Positions 19,427 through 29,433 of a stretch of 64,000 nucleotides of DNA are shown here, piece after piece; the first letter of the stretch is position 1; every line of letters begins with the position of its first letter. The notes beneath the pieces are model-generated. The model was not told the origin of the DNA, did no database searches, and saw only the letters and a list, made by a program, of their open reading frames with translations. The stretch is taken from positions 124,001-188,000 of the forward strand of contig NZ_PIPY01000003.1 of NCBI RefSeq assembly GCF_003987065.1, read 5' to 3'. The position numbers and the translations under genes were made by a program. Origin of the DNA: Pseudidiomarina insulisalsae (GTDB taxonomy: Bacteria; Pseudomonadota; Gammaproteobacteria; Enterobacterales; Alteromonadaceae).

Positions 19427-20452
19427 TTAAATCGGCTTGCCGTCATAAGCTTCGCTAAAGACATCGACACTTGATGAGGCTTCTTCAAATACCTCCTCAT
19501 CAAACTGCGCGATATTGAACAGGGCCTCCCCTTCGTTGGCCACCGGAATGTTGCTGATACCGATAACAATACCGTTGTAAGGGCTATGGATCGGATGCAG
19601 ATCGTCGCCGTGAGGGTTGACCGTCTGCGCAATCACCTGGCCCTTCTGGATCGTCTGGCCAAGCTGCACCTGCGGTATCACCAGGCCGTCATCTTCGTTA
19701 CGGATCCAGGCACTGCGATGCGCAACCACCGGCGTGACTTTCTTGCGGGTACGACGGCCTTTGAGCATTTTCAGCCCTTTCATCACGTTCTGCACACCGA
19801 TGACGCCGGCTTTAATGGCAGCGTAATCGAAGCGTAAGGCTTCTCCTGCCTCATATAAAATCAGCGGAATACCCAACTCAGACGCCAGTGAGCGCAGCGA
19901 ACCATCGCGCTCTTTGGAGTGCAGAATGACCGGTGTGTTAAAGTCATAGGCCATATCCAGCGCTTCGTCGTTGTCGGTGTCGACCCGGATCTGCGGCAAA
20001 TTGCTGCGATGAATAGCGCCGGTATGCAAATCGACAATATGGGTGGCATTTTGCACCAGTGACTCGTTAAACAAAAATGCCAGGCGACTGCCTAGCGCAC
20101 CACGCTCGGAGCCGGGAAAACAGCGATTCAGATCGCGTCGGTCAGGTAAATAACGCGACTGCTGAATAAATCCAAAAAAGTTCACCACCGGCACCACAAT
20201 CAAAGTGCCGCTCAGTTCATTCGGGTCAGTCTGACTAATCAGGCGCCGGCAAATCTCAATGCCATTCAGTTCGTCACCGTGAATGGCGGCACAGACCAGC
20301 AACACCGGACCCGGTTTCGGGCCATGAAAAACCTCCGCATGCAGATCCATCGGAGTATCGTTATATAAGCGCGCCGCCGGAATTTTGATACTGTGGCGCG
20401 AGCCCGGGGCAATCTTCTGTCCCGCGAGCTTAAATGCGACCGGCTTTTTCAC
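19427..20452 (-). CDS. Succinylglutamate desuccinylase/aspartoacylase family hydrolase
   Basis: Zinc-dependent carboxypeptidase-fold hydrolase of 341 residues. Metal ligands lie in AAIHGDELNG (His, Glu) and VDLHTG (His), with the substrate-binding arginine and asparagine in RRDLNRCFPG. The C-terminal barrel domain starts near 230. It begins 3 bases after rimK ends and is the last gene of a three-gene cluster. AstE-like proteins cleave N-acyl amino acids; next to RimK it may hydrolyse a glutamate-containing amide. Substrate unknown. Confidence 0.85.
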   Translation of the reverse strand: MKKPVAFKLAGQKIAPGSRHSIKIPAARLYNDTPMDLHAEVFHGPKPGPVLLVCAAIHGDELNGIEICRRLISQTDPNELSGTLIVVPVVNFFGFIQQSRYLPDRRDLNRCFPGSERGALGSRLAFLFNESLVQNATHIVDLHTGAIHRSNLPQIRVDTDNDEALDMAYDFNTPVILHSKERDGSLRSLASELGIPLILYEAGEALRFDYAAIKAGVIGVQNVMKGLKMLKGRRTRKKVTPVVAHRSAWIRNEDDGLVIPQVQLGQTIQKGQVIAQTVNPHGDDLHPIHSPYNGIVIGISNIPVANEGEALFNIAQFDEEVFEEASSSVDVFSEAYDGKPI

Positions 20453-20455
20453 GAA

Positions 20456-21361
20456 TTAACCTTTCCCTTTTGTCCGTGTGCGATGAAACTTCGCATTCTT
20501 TTCGATAAATGAAATAATTTGGCTGGCCACGTCTTTTTCAGTCGCCGCCTCAATACCTTCAAGGCCCGGCGACGAGTTCACCTCCATAATCAGTGGGCCG
20601 TGGTTAGAGCGCAGAATATCAACACCGGCGACATTCAGTCCCATGGTTTTCGCTGCCTTAACGGCCGTGGCGCGCTCGGCCGGGGTTAATTTCACCAGGC
20701 TGGCTGAACCACCCCGATGCAGGTTAGAGCGGAACTCGCCTTCTTTGGCCTGACGCTTCATCGCGGCAATCACTTTGTCACCGATAACCAGGCAGCGAAT
20801 ATCGGCACCGCCGGCTTCTTTAATGTACTCCTGCACCATGATGTGCGATTCCAGCCCCATGAAGGCCTCAATCACGCTCTCGGCGGCCTGCCGGGTTTCT
20901 GCCAGTACCACACCAATACCCTGGGTCCCTTCAAGTAACTTTATGACCAGTGGCGCGCCACCGACCATTTCAATCAAATCGGGAATGTCTTGCGGCTGGC
21001 TGGCAAACCCGGTGGTCGGCAGGCCTATGCCTTTACGGCTCAAAAGCTGCAGCGAGCGCAATTTATCGCGGCTACGTGAAATCGCCACCGACTCATTCAG
21101 AGGATAGGTACCAATCATCTCAAACTGGCGTAGCACCGCAGTCCCGAAGAAGGTAACGGATGCACCGATGCGCGGAATGATGGCATCGTAGTGCGGCAGG
21201 ATCTTACCCTTCATATGAATGGAAGATTCGCGCGCATTTATGTTCATGTAGCAGCGCAACGGATCAATTACGTCAACCTCATGACCACGGTCTTTCGCCG
21301 CTTCGATTAAGCGACGCGTGGAATAGAGCTTCGCATTACGCGAAAGAATCGCGATTCTCAT
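20456..21361 (-). CDS. rimK: RimK-type alpha-L-glutamate ligase
   Basis: ATP-grasp ligase of 301 residues that adds glutamate residues to the C-terminus of ribosomal protein S6 in E. coli. It has the N-terminal [21 protein letters not shown]-contacting [15 protein letters not shown], and the metal-binding [21 protein letters not shown]. It overlaps the upstream aspartic-protease-fold gene by 4 bases and is followed at once by an aspartoacylase-like gene, so the three products probably act together. Confidence 0.95.
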   Translation of the reverse strand: MRIAILSRNAKLYSTRRLIEAAKDRGHEVDVIDPLRCYMNINARESSIHMKGKILPHYDAIIPRIGASVTFFGTAVLRQFEMIGTYPLNESVAISRSRDKLRSLQLLSRKGIGLPTTGFASQPQDIPDLIEMVGGAPLVIKLLEGTQGIGVVLAETRQAAESVIEAFMGLESHIMVQEYIKEAGGADIRCLVIGDKVIAAMKRQAKEGEFRSNLHRGGSASLVKLTPAERATAVKAAKTMGLNVAGVDILRSNHGPLIMEVNSSPGLEGIEAATEKDVASQIISFIEKNAKFHRTRTKGKG

Positions 21362-21810
21362 GAGCGGACTCCTTTGGGCTCTGATGAATTGCTAGCATCG
21401 CCAAGTAGGAAAGACGCATCGGGATCGACGAGAAATTCACCCCGCATGGCCTGACGACCTAATAGCATGCGAAACTTCATGCTGTCGCGATTGGTGAGGG
21501 TAAGCTCAATAGTTTGGCTAAACGCCCCTAAAACCAACTTGCTTTGGATGACGTAACGCAGCTCGGTATGCCCGCCTGAGTCAGTGACTTCCCGCTTGTC
21601 GTGAATTTTTGCCTCACAGACATGTTCACGATCAGAGTTTTGCTCAGGGTGCACCCAGATACGTAACCAGTCTTCACCGTTTTTTTCAAAAGGCTCGAGT
21701 TTAAAGGCGTGCAGGCACGACGTTCGTGCCCCGGTATCGACTTTCATTTTGATGGCATCAATGCCAAGTTCGGGGAGAGCTCCCCATTCGCGCCAACCCA
21801 ATGTTTGCAT
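21358..21810 (-). CDS. RimK-associated aspartic-protease-fold protein
   Basis: 150-residue protein of the family often labelled ATP-dependent zinc protease. The sequence shows the retropepsin-like active-site motif [13 protein letters not shown] (about 23-35) and a later LLGRQAM strand, so an aspartic-protease fold is more consistent than a zinc enzyme. It is first in the operon and overlaps rimK by 4 bases. A role in trimming or regulating poly-glutamate tails is inferred from position. Confidence 0.85.
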   Translation of the reverse strand: MQTLGWREWGALPELGIDAIKMKVDTGARTSCLHAFKLEPFEKNGEDWLRIWVHPEQNSDREHVCEAKIHDKREVTDSGGHTELRYVIQSKLVLGAFSQTIELTLTNRDSMKFRMLLGRQAMRGEFLVDPDASFLLGDASNSSEPKGVRS

Positions 21811-21889
21811 GCGCTTAGTTGCTCCAACTGGAAATTAAATTTACCTGTCAAGAATATAGGCGAGCGGGCGAAACAGCAAGCGACAGCGT

Positions 21890-22576
21890 TTACTCATCGC
21901 CTGCGGCAGCGCTCTGACGATGCTCTTTCACATCGCGCAGCCACTGACAAAACTCATCTAAGGGGCGATCGAGGGCGCTGGCGGGGACATAAAGGTCATA
22001 ACCCAGTAATTCCCGCAGTTGTGCTGTGCGCACGGCAAACATGGCCTGCACCCCATGGTAAACCTTGCCACTGGGCGCTTTATAGTAGTTCGGGATGTCA
22101 TAATAAGGGGTGTAGTCATTAATTTCACCACTCTCGCGGCGCAAGGCTGCCGACAATAAATGACGCTGTTCACTGACCAGGTACACCGCGAGGCGCGGCG
22201 AAATGGTATCGAGTACCGGCTCGATGTTATTGAGGCGAAAACCGAGATAAGGCAACTCTTCGAAATCCATGCCGCGACGGGCACGGGGAATATCAAAGCG
22301 CAACAGATTGTCCCAGTCAAAATGCCATTGCCCGCGGCGGTGATCATAACGAATTTCTTCAGGCGTGATGATCAGGCTCACCGGCGGTTCCATTAATTTG
22401 GCGATGCCCAGGAAAAATAATGCCGCGGCAGCAATATAAAGCAGCGCCCAAGCCGCCTCCGGCAGCTCATACTCAGCCAGATAAAGAAACATGGTCGCGG
22501 TAAATATCAGCACCCCGGTCACACAAAAGGTCAAAGCATCACGGCGCGCGCCCGGGTGTACCTGTAACTCAGTCAT
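21890..22576 (-). CDS. Membrane-anchored DUF2982-type protein
   Basis: 228-residue protein with two N-terminal membrane helices (about 15-33 and 41-60) and a cytoplasmic domain of about 165 residues containing ITPEEIRYDHRRGQWHFDW and a tyrosine-rich DYTPYYDIPNYYKAP stretch. It resembles the DUF2982 family found in Shewanella and Vibrio, of unknown function; the name is from memory and should be confirmed. It sits 25 bases downstream of mutH and reads the same way, so it is probably co-transcribed. Confidence 0.6.
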   Translation of the reverse strand: MTELQVHPGARRDALTFCVTGVLIFTATMFLYLAEYELPEAAWALLYIAAAALFFLGIAKLMEPPVSLIITPEEIRYDHRRGQWHFDWDNLLRFDIPRARRGMDFEELPYLGFRLNNIEPVLDTISPRLAVYLVSEQRHLLSAALRRESGEINDYTPYYDIPNYYKAPSGKVYHGVQAMFAVRTAQLRELLGYDLYVPASALDRPLDEFCQWLRDVKEHRQSAAAGDE

Positions 22577-22601
22577 AACTCTCCTTACTTCGCTGCTCTT
22601 T

Positions 22602-23261
22602 TCAGTCCAGGTTGAAGGTGCGGCGGATGATGTTCCAGGTGAAATCCGTTTTCAGATAAAAGCCGCGTGGCAGCGTCTGAATACGTTCTCCATCTGGACC
22701 TATGGCCTCAGTCAACACCCGGCCGTTGGCGGCTTTCGGGCGCAGCTGTAAAACTTCGCCCTGATGCGCGGTAATGCGCTCGACCTGACCCATAGCAATT
22801 TTGTCCATATGCTCCTGCCAGTCGTTCTTCAGTAACGCCGTTTCACTGGCGTCGGGCTGCCACAAAAAGGCCGTGCCCACGGTCCGTTGTGCCAGCGGAA
22901 TTTCCCGCCGTCCGTCAATCGGAATCCATAATACACACTGTAGCTTGTTACGCACGTTACTGCTTTCCCAGTTCACCCCGGTAATATCCACCAGCGGCGT
23001 GGTGCAAACGAAAGTGGTTTCAAGGGGCTTGCCACGGGCATCCAGCGGAATGGTTTTAAGTTCAACCCCCAGCTCCGGGAAGTCCTGCAGAGCCTGAGAG
23101 CCGGCGGTGGCTCCGAGTGCGGTCTCAAGCAGTTGCCCGACCCAGCCCTTATGCCGGCGTAAATCGGCCGGTACCGACATGCCGTGACGTCGCGCTAACT
23201 CGGCAAAACTCAGGCCGGCCAGGTCACTGGCTGCGTCAAATAATGTGCGCAGGTCGCTCAT
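22602..23261 (-). CDS. mutH: DNA mismatch repair endonuclease MutH
   Basis: Endonuclease that nicks the unmethylated strand at hemimethylated GATC sites after MutS-MutL recruitment. It is 219 residues (E. coli 229). The catalytic D-x(n)-E-x-K motif is visible as DFPELGVELKTIPLD. The start MSDLRTL is set by a strong AAGGAG 6 bases upstream, although the frame is open for 39 further codons that would overlap the rppH promoter region. It diverges from rppH. Its presence implies Dam methylation in this organism. Confidence 0.95.
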   Translation of the reverse strand: MSDLRTLFDAASDLAGLSFAELARRHGMSVPADLRRHKGWVGQLLETALGATAGSQALQDFPELGVELKTIPLDARGKPLETTFVCTTPLVDITGVNWESSNVRNKLQCVLWIPIDGRREIPLAQRTVGTAFLWQPDASETALLKNDWQEHMDKIAMGQVERITAHQGEVLQLRPKAANGRVLTEAIGPDGERIQTLPRGFYLKTDFTWNIIRRTFNLD

Positions 23262-23350
23262 ACTGCTCCTTATTCTTGGTATGACACTTTCTTTCAGGGC
23301 TCGATTATGGAAAAATCGGTTACAGAAGTCGAATTTTAGAGGATGCCCGC

Positions 23351-23884
23351 GTGATAGACGCAGAAGGATTCCGCGCAAATGTTGGAATCATTATCTGTAA
23401 TGAGCAGGGACAAGTGTTTTGGGCGCGTCGATTTGGGCAACACAGCTGGCAATTTCCACAAGGCGGCATTGACGATGGTGAAACACCAGAGCAAGCCATG
23501 TACCGGGAGTTGTATGAAGAGGTCGGATTAAGACCTGAACAAGTGGAGATCGTATATACCAGTCGTAACTGGTTTCGTTACCGCTTACCCAAACGTCTCG
23601 TTCGACGCGAACAGCGCCCCACTTGTATTGGCCAGAAGCAGAAATGGTTTTTGCTGCGCTTAAAATGTCAGACAGAGGACGTCAATGTTCTTTGTTCGTC
23701 GCATCCGGAGTTTGATGACTGGCGTTGGGTCAGTTATTGGTATCCGGTCAGACAGGTCGTGTCGTTTAAGAAGGATGTTTATCGGCGCGTCATGAAAGAG
23801 TTCGCGCCTGTGGTGATGCCCGCGTCGCCGACGCAACAACGGCCTGCCCCACGAAAACAGCGCGGCCCACGACGGAAACGTTAA
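23351..23884 (+). CDS. rppH: RNA pyrophosphohydrolase RppH
   Basis: Nudix hydrolase that removes pyrophosphate from mRNA 5' ends and so triggers RNase E decay. It is 177 residues, like E. coli (176). The Nudix box is complete: [20 protein letters not shown] followed by VGL. The start [17 protein letters not shown] and [17 protein letters not shown] are diagnostic. A basic C-terminal tail ends [10 protein letters not shown]. ptsP starts 2 bases after the stop, as in many gammaproteobacteria. Confidence 0.97.
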   Translation: MIDAEGFRANVGIIICNEQGQVFWARRFGQHSWQFPQGGIDDGETPEQAMYRELYEEVGLRPEQVEIVYTSRNWFRYRLPKRLVRREQRPTCIGQKQKWFLLRLKCQTEDVNVLCSSHPEFDDWRWVSYWYPVRQVVSFKKDVYRRVMKEFAPVVMPASPTQQRPAPRKQRGPRRKR

Positions 23885-23886
23885 TT

Positions 23887-26163
23887 ATGCTGCGAGTGTT
23901 GCAACGCATCGTTGAAGCTGTCAACCAGGCGCCAGACTTTGAGCTGGCGCTACAGACGATGGTGCAACAAGTTAAAGAAGCTCTGCAAACAGACTCGTGT
24001 ACCGTCTACCTGGCAGATCACGAGCAACAACAGTTTCATCTGGCCGCGACCGATGGCCTGGATATCAAGTCCGATCAACCCATTCACGTGCCTTTTGGTG
24101 AAGGTCTGATTTCACTTGCGGCGCAGCGTGAAGAGCCCCTGAATATTGCCAATGCCAGTGAACACCCGAAGTTTTTAAAACTGGCTGAAGTCGATGAGGA
24201 GCGCTACAACGCGATGCTGGCAGCGCCGGTGATTCATCGCCGCCGCGTACTGGGGGTGCTGGCTGTACAACAAGAGCATGATCGGGCCTTTAGCCGTGAC
24301 GAAGAAGCCTTTGTGGTGACCTTGGCCGCGCAATTGGCAGTAGTTATTGCCCATGCCGAAGCGAAGGGTTTTTTACGCACCGTTAAGCAGTCGCCCTGGC
24401 TGCAAACGCTGAAAGGCTCTGCGGCTGCGCCCGGCGTGGCTATCGCGCCGGCTTACGTGGTGCAACCACGGGCGCGGCTGAGCGAAGTTACCCCGAAAAA
24501 GACGGAGCACCCGGAGCACGAAATTCGGCGTTTTCGCTCGGCAGTGGCGCACACCCGGCAAGAGCTGATTGATCTCAGTGAGAGCATGAAAGGCCAGATT
24601 GCTGAAGAAACGCTGGCGATTTTTGAGGTGTACCATGCGATGCTCGACTCCACCAGTCTGGGTCAGGAAGTTGAGCAAAAAATCAATGATGGCTGGCGCG
24701 CGCAGACCGCGCTCAAGTTGGTGGTGGAGAGCCTGGTCAATCAGTTCGAAAACCTCGACGATGAGTACATCCGCGAGCGTGCCAGTGACGTGCGCGATCT
24801 GGGGCAACGCATACTTTCGCACTTAAAAGAGCGTACAAAGCAACAGCACGAGCCGCCACCTGAATGTATCTTAGTCGCGCATGAAGTTACCGCCACCATG
24901 CTGGCTGAACTGCCCCACACCGAAATACTCGGCATTGTCTCAATGCGCGGCTCAAGTAACTCCCATGCGGCTATTATGGCACGCAGTATGGGCATTCCGG
25001 CGGTGTTGGGTGCCGATGATATTCAGTTGAATGAACTTGACGGTGAAACCATCATTGTGGATGGCTATAACGGTGAGTTGTTCATTGACCCTCCCGTGCA
25101 GGTTGAGAACGAATACCGACAACTGGCCGAAGAAGAGCTCGAGCTACGACAGAAGGTTGAGCAAGCCCGCGGCCTGCCGGTTGAGACCGAAGACGGCGTC
25201 GCGATCACCCTGCAACTGAATGTCGGACTGAATACCGAGCGTGACTGGTTAAAAGAGCTCGACATAAACAGCGTGGGACTGTACCGCACGGAAATTCCGT
25301 TCATGATGCATGAGCGTCTGCCCACCGAAGACGAACAGGTTGAGCTGTACGGCCAGATTTTAGAGCAATTTACGGCCGGCACCGTGGTCATGCGTACCCT
25401 CGATGTCGGGGGCGACAAGCCGCTGCCGTACTTGCCGATGGACGAAGAGAACCCATTTCTGGGCTGGCGCGGTATTCGCCTGACGCTCGACCATCCGGAA
25501 ATTTTCCTGGTACAGATTCGGGCCATGATGCGTGCCGCGGTAGGCCGCAACAATTTACATATTTTATTGCCGATGATCACCAGCGCCGAGGAAGTTGACG
25601 ATGCCGCGCGGCTGGTCAAGCAGGCCTATCATGAAGTGGCTGAAGAGTCGAATGGCCACGACCGGCCACAGCTGACCGCGCCGAAGCTGGGCGTGATGCT
25701 GGAGGTGCCGGCAATGGTGTACCATATGCATACCATTGTCGATAAAGTCGATTTCTTCTCTGTCGGCACGAACGATCTGACTCAGTATCTGCTGGCGGTG
25801 GATCGCAATAATCAGCGTGTCGCAAGCTTGTATGACGCCTTTCATCCGGCAGTGCTGTACGCGTTAAAGCAAATAGTGGAACGCGCCAACGAGCTCAATA
25901 AGCCAGTTTCGGTGTGTGGCGAGCTGGCCGGCGAGCCCGGCGGTGCTTTGTTATTGGTTGCCATGGGCTACCGGACGTTGAGCATGAACAGTTACAATAT
26001 TGATCGCATTCGCTGGATTATTCGTCACATAAAGGCAAGTGACCTTGCTACAATGTTAGAAAAAGCGTTAAAGGCCCGTTCGGCTCAGGAAGTGCGCAAA
26101 CTTGTCACAATGACATTGGAAGAAGCCGGTTTAGGCGGTTTTGTCCGCGCTGGCGGTTCGTAA
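23887..26163 (+). CDS. ptsP: PTS enzyme I-Ntr
   Basis: Phosphoenolpyruvate-dependent protein kinase that starts the nitrogen-related PTS relay. It is 758 residues. An N-terminal GAF domain (about 1-165) senses nitrogen metabolites in homologues. The mobile phosphohistidine domain has MRGSSNSHAAIMARSMGIPA. The PEP-binding barrel has LYRTEIPFM, MRTLDVGGDK and VGTNDLTQYLLAVDR, with the catalytic Cys in SVCGELAG. The partner proteins NPr and EIIA-Ntr are not in this window. Confidence 0.96.
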   Translation: MLRVLQRIVEAVNQAPDFELALQTMVQQVKEALQTDSCTVYLADHEQQQFHLAATDGLDIKSDQPIHVPFGEGLISLAAQREEPLNIANASEHPKFLKLAEVDEERYNAMLAAPVIHRRRVLGVLAVQQEHDRAFSRDEEAFVVTLAAQLAVVIAHAEAKGFLRTVKQSPWLQTLKGSAAAPGVAIAPAYVVQPRARLSEVTPKKTEHPEHEIRRFRSAVAHTRQELIDLSESMKGQIAEETLAIFEVYHAMLDSTSLGQEVEQKINDGWRAQTALKLVVESLVNQFENLDDEYIRERASDVRDLGQRILSHLKERTKQQHEPPPECILVAHEVTATMLAELPHTEILGIVSMRGSSNSHAAIMARSMGIPAVLGADDIQLNELDGETIIVDGYNGELFIDPPVQVENEYRQLAEEELELRQKVEQARGLPVETEDGVAITLQLNVGLNTERDWLKELDINSVGLYRTEIPFMMHERLPTEDEQVELYGQILEQFTAGTVVMRTLDVGGDKPLPYLPMDEENPFLGWRGIRLTLDHPEIFLVQIRAMMRAAVGRNNLHILLPMITSAEEVDDAARLVKQAYHEVAEESNGHDRPQLTAPKLGVMLEVPAMVYHMHTIVDKVDFFSVGTNDLTQYLLAVDRNNQRVASLYDAFHPAVLYALKQIVERANELNKPVSVCGELAGEPGGALLLVAMGYRTLSMNSYNIDRIRWIIRHIKASDLATMLEKALKARSAQEVRKLVTMTLEEAGLGGFVRAGGS

Positions 26164-26195
26164 CCTCAACACTCACTCACGACTAAGGAGTCATA

Positions 26196-26987
26196 GTGCT
26201 CATCACAGGCTGGTTATGGTGTTTAGCCGGAGGCGTGATAGCTGGCTTACTGGCCGGTATGCTGGGCATTGGTGGCGGCCTTGTGATTGTGCCCCTGCTT
26301 ATTTATCTTTTGCCTTTGCTAGATGTGCCTGCCGGACTGGTGGTGCAAATGGCGGTGGCGACCAGTCTGGCAACCATTGTGATGACGACGTTAAGCTCGG
26401 CGCGCTCTCATTACCGGCACGGCCAGATCAGTTGGTTCTGGGTACGGCGACTGGTGCCCGGTTTGATGGTTGGTGCCATTTTCGGCGCCTGGCTGGCGAC
26501 CCAGCTAAAACCCGAATGGCTGCAACGTATTTTCTCGGTAGTGCTGCTGGTGCTGTCCATTCGTATGATGATTCCACAGCGCACCGGCGAGCCGTTGACC
26601 GGCGTATCCAAGCGCCTGATGGCGCTCATCAGCGCGTTGGTAGGTAGCCTGTCAGCCTTGGTGGGTATTGGCGGTGGCTCATTAACGGTACCGCTGTTGC
26701 AACGTCTGCGGGTGCCCATCCGGCAGGCTATTGCGGTGTCGTCGGTAGGTAGTTTAAGTATTGGCTTGAGTGCCGTATTGGCGTTTATTATTCTGGGTCA
26801 GCAGATGACCAGTAATGAGGGGCCACTCGGTTACGTGCATGGGCCCGCCTGGCTGGCCATCTCAATTACCTCAATGCTGTGCGCGCCACTGGGTGCCAGC
26901 CTTACGCAAAAGATACCGGTAAAACGTCTGCAGCAGGGCTTCGCAGCATTTTTGGTATTGGTCTCACTTGAATTATTTATAGGATAA
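26196..26987 (+). CDS. TSUP-family membrane permease
   Basis: Membrane protein of 263 residues with about eight helices, belonging to the sulfite exporter TauE/SafE (TSUP, DUF81) family. It carries the duplicated glycine-rich signatures GMLGIGGGLVIVPLL (N-terminal half) and ALVGIGGGSLTVPLLQ (second half). It starts with GTG, 6 bases after AAGGAG. It lies between ptsP and lgt, 3 bases before the latter. Members move organosulfur compounds or small anions; the substrate here cannot be predicted. Confidence 0.85.
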   Translation: MLITGWLWCLAGGVIAGLLAGMLGIGGGLVIVPLLIYLLPLLDVPAGLVVQMAVATSLATIVMTTLSSARSHYRHGQISWFWVRRLVPGLMVGAIFGAWLATQLKPEWLQRIFSVVLLVLSIRMMIPQRTGEPLTGVSKRLMALISALVGSLSALVGIGGGSLTVPLLQRLRVPIRQAIAVSSVGSLSIGLSAVLAFIILGQQMTSNEGPLGYVHGPAWLAISITSMLCAPLGASLTQKIPVKRLQQGFAAFLVLVSLELFIG

Positions 26988-26990
26988 AAC

Positions 26991-27821
26991 ATGCAAGCTG
27001 AGTTTATGATGCATCCGAGCATCGACCCGGTGATTTTCAGTATTGGCCCGTTGGCGTTGCGTTGGTACGGCTTGATGTATTTGCTGGGGCTTGGTTTTGC
27101 CTATCTTTGGGGCAAGCGACAGTGCGAAATGCCGCACTATGCAAAGCTCGGTTGGACGGATAAACGTTTCAGCGACTTGCTATTCTGGTCCTTTGTCGGC
27201 GGTGTGATTGTCGGCGGCCGCTTAGGCTATGTGCTGTTTTATCAGTTCGACTACTTTCTTGCCAACCCGTTGTATCTGTTCGATATGAGCACCGGCGGTA
27301 TGTCCTTCCACGGCGGTTTGCTGGGGGTCGTGATAGTGCTGGCGATTTTTGCCAAAGTCACCAACATCCACTTGCTGCGTGTCGGCGACTTTATCGCGCC
27401 ACTGGTACCTATGGGGTTGTTCTTCGGCCGTATCGGTAATTTTATTAACGGTGAGCTTTGGGGCCGTGTCACCGATGTGCCCTGGGCGATGATTTTCCCG
27501 GCCGCCGGGCCTGAACCGCGCCACCCGTCGCAGCTCTATCAGGCCGCGTTGGAAGGGTTATTGTTATTCATTATTCTGGCTATTTACAGCCGTAAACCAC
27601 GGCCGATGGGCGCCGTGAGTGGCTTGTTCCTGGTGGGCTACGGCACCGCACGGTTTATTATTGAAAACTTCCGCGAACCTGACGAGCATCTTGGTTTGCT
27701 GTACTTCGGCTGGTCAATGGGGCAGTGGTTATCGGCGCCGATGATTGTCGTCGGCGCGCTGATGATGGTATGGGCCTACCGTTTTCATCCGGTACAAAGC
27801 GACAAGGAGCGCAAAGCATGA
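26991..27821 (+). CDS. lgt: Prolipoprotein diacylglyceryl transferase
   Basis: Inner-membrane enzyme that transfers diacylglycerol from phosphatidylglycerol to the lipobox cysteine of prolipoproteins. It is 276 residues with seven predicted helices. Signature segments are [11 protein letters not shown] (essential His), the Lgt signature [14 protein letters not shown] and [13 protein letters not shown]. The stop overlaps the thyA start (ATGA). Clients in this window include BamB, PilF/PilW and both heparinase-like lipoproteins. Confidence 0.97.
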   Translation: MQAEFMMHPSIDPVIFSIGPLALRWYGLMYLLGLGFAYLWGKRQCEMPHYAKLGWTDKRFSDLLFWSFVGGVIVGGRLGYVLFYQFDYFLANPLYLFDMSTGGMSFHGGLLGVVIVLAIFAKVTNIHLLRVGDFIAPLVPMGLFFGRIGNFINGELWGRVTDVPWAMIFPAAGPEPRHPSQLYQAALEGLLLFIILAIYSRKPRPMGAVSGLFLVGYGTARFIIENFREPDEHLGLLYFGWSMGQWLSAPMIVVGALMMVWAYRFHPVQSDKERKA

Positions 27822-28669
27822 AACAGTATTTAGAACTTTGTCAGCGCATTGTCGATGAAGGTGTCTGGGTTGCCAATGAGCGTACCGGTAAGCGCTGCCT
27901 GACCGTGATCAATGCCGATCTTGAATACGACGTGGCCGGTAATCAGTTTCCGCTGATTACCACCCGCAAGAGCTTCTGGAAAGCGGCGATTGCCGAGTTT
28001 CTCGGGTATATCCGTGGCTATGACAATGCCGCCGATTTTCGTAAGTTAGGCGCAAAAACCTGGGACGCCAATGCGAACCTTAACGAAGCCTGGTTGCAAA
28101 ACCCGCATCGCCGCGGCGAAGACGACATGGGGCGTGTGTATGGCGTGCAGGGCCGGCGCTGGGCCAAGCCTGATGGCGGTAGCGTCGATCAGCTGCGCAA
28201 GGTCGTCGACAATCTCAGCCGTGGCGTGGACGACCGTGGGGAGATCATCAGTTTTTATAATCCCGGTGAATTCCACATGGGTTGCCTGCGACCCTGCATG
28301 CACACGCACAACTTTTCATTGCTTGACGACACCCTGTATCTGACCAGTTATCAGCGCTCCTGTGATGTACCGCTGGGGCTGAACTTTAATCAGGTGCAGG
28401 TGTTTACCTTTTTGGCGCTGATGGCGCAGATCACCGGGCATCAACCGGGGCGCGCCTACCATAAGATCGTCAACGCGCATATTTACGAGGACCAGTTGGA
28501 ACTGATGCGTGACGTGCAGTTAAAGCGCGAACCCTATCCGGCGCCACAACTGGAGATCAACCCGGCCATTAAGAGCCTGGAAGACCTGGAAACCTGGGTC
28601 ACGCTCGATGACTTCAAGGTGCATAATTACCAGCACCACGATCCTATTAACTATCCGTTTAGTGTCTGA
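27818..28669 (+). CDS. thyA: Thymidylate synthase
   Basis: Methylates dUMP to dTMP with methylene-tetrahydrofolate, producing dihydrofolate for FolA. It is 283 residues, the longer Vibrio/Shewanella-type form (E. coli 264). The catalytic cysteine is in [12 protein letters not shown], followed by [14 protein letters not shown] and [11 protein letters not shown] start at the ATG that overlaps the lgt stop; the frame is open further upstream only inside lgt. The lgt-thyA coupling is conserved in Gammaproteobacteria. Confidence 0.96.
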   Translation: MKQYLELCQRIVDEGVWVANERTGKRCLTVINADLEYDVAGNQFPLITTRKSFWKAAIAEFLGYIRGYDNAADFRKLGAKTWDANANLNEAWLQNPHRRGEDDMGRVYGVQGRRWAKPDGGSVDQLRKVVDNLSRGVDDRGEIISFYNPGEFHMGCLRPCMHTHNFSLLDDTLYLTSYQRSCDVPLGLNFNQVQVFTFLALMAQITGHQPGRAYHKIVNAHIYEDQLELMRDVQLKREPYPAPQLEINPAIKSLEDLETWVTLDDFKVHNYQHHDPINYPFSV

Positions 28670-28671
28670 TT

Positions 28672-29433
28672 ATGGCTGACCAGAGATTTGCAGGTGTGCA
28701 GCGCGTTTATGGCGCCAACGAATTCCAACAACACCAGCGCCATCATGTCGCAGTAATTGGTCTCGGTGGCGTCGGCTCGTGGGCCGTTGAAGCGCTGGCG
28801 CGCTCGGGTGTGGGCGCGCTGACGCTGATTGATCTTGACGATGTCTGCGTGACCAACATCAATCGCCAGTTACCGGCGCTGACCAGTACCGTGGGACGGC
28901 TGAAAACCGAAGTGCTGGCGGAACGGGTGCGCGACATTAATCCTGAATGCGAAGTACGTGTTATTGATGACTTTCTGGCACGTGAGAACCTTGACCAGTA
29001 CCTCGGCGAGCCTGTTACCGCAGTGCTTGATGCCATTGACAGTGTGCAGGTGAAAGCGGCTCTGATTGCCTGGTGTAAACGCCGTAAGCTGCCACTGGTT
29101 ACCTGTGGCGGCGCCGGAGGTCAGGTGGACCCTGGCCAGGTCACCTCAGCTGATCTGGCCAAAGCATCGCAGGATCCGCTGTTGGCGAAAGTGCGCTCTA
29201 TGTTACGTCGCGACTATAACTTTTCCCGCAACCCGGCGCGTAACTTTGGGGTGAAAGCGGTGTATTCCACCGAGCAGCTACGTTATCCGCAAACCGATGG
29301 TGGCTGGACCCATGCCAAACCTGGTGCCGGTACCATGCGGATGGACTGCGCTACCGGCTTTGGCGCCGCCATGCCGGTGACCTGTACCTTTGCGATGCAT
29401 GCCGTCGCGTTACTATTGGGCAAGCTCAAATGA
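28672..29433 (+). CDS. tcdA: tRNA threonylcarbamoyladenosine dehydratase
   Basis: E1-like ATP-dependent enzyme (also called CsdL) that cyclises t6A37 of tRNA to ct6A. It is 253 residues. The ATP motif is VIGLGGVGSWAVEALARSG, with DLDDVCVTNINRQ and AIDSVQVKAALI, followed by the TcdA-typical RRDYNFSRNP. It starts 2 bases after thyA. Its sulfur-transfer partner csdE lies just beyond the next gene on the opposite strand. Confidence 0.93.
   Translation: MADQRFAGVQRVYGANEFQQHQRHHVAVIGLGGVGSWAVEALARSGVGALTLIDLDDVCVTNINRQLPALTSTVGRLKTEVLAERVRDINPECEVRVIDDFLARENLDQYLGEPVTAVLDAIDSVQVKAALIAWCKRRKLPLVTCGGAGGQVDPGQVTSADLAKASQDPLLAKVRSMLRRDYNFSRNPARNFGVKAVYSTEQLRYPQTDGGWTHAKPGAGTMRMDCATGFGAAMPVTCTFAMHAVALLLGKLK

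Noticed and set aside
26141-26647. Alternative open frame overlapping the TSUP gene
   Set aside because: It is out of phase with the GIGGG signatures and lacks hydrophobic helices; the GTG start at 26196 has AAGGAG.
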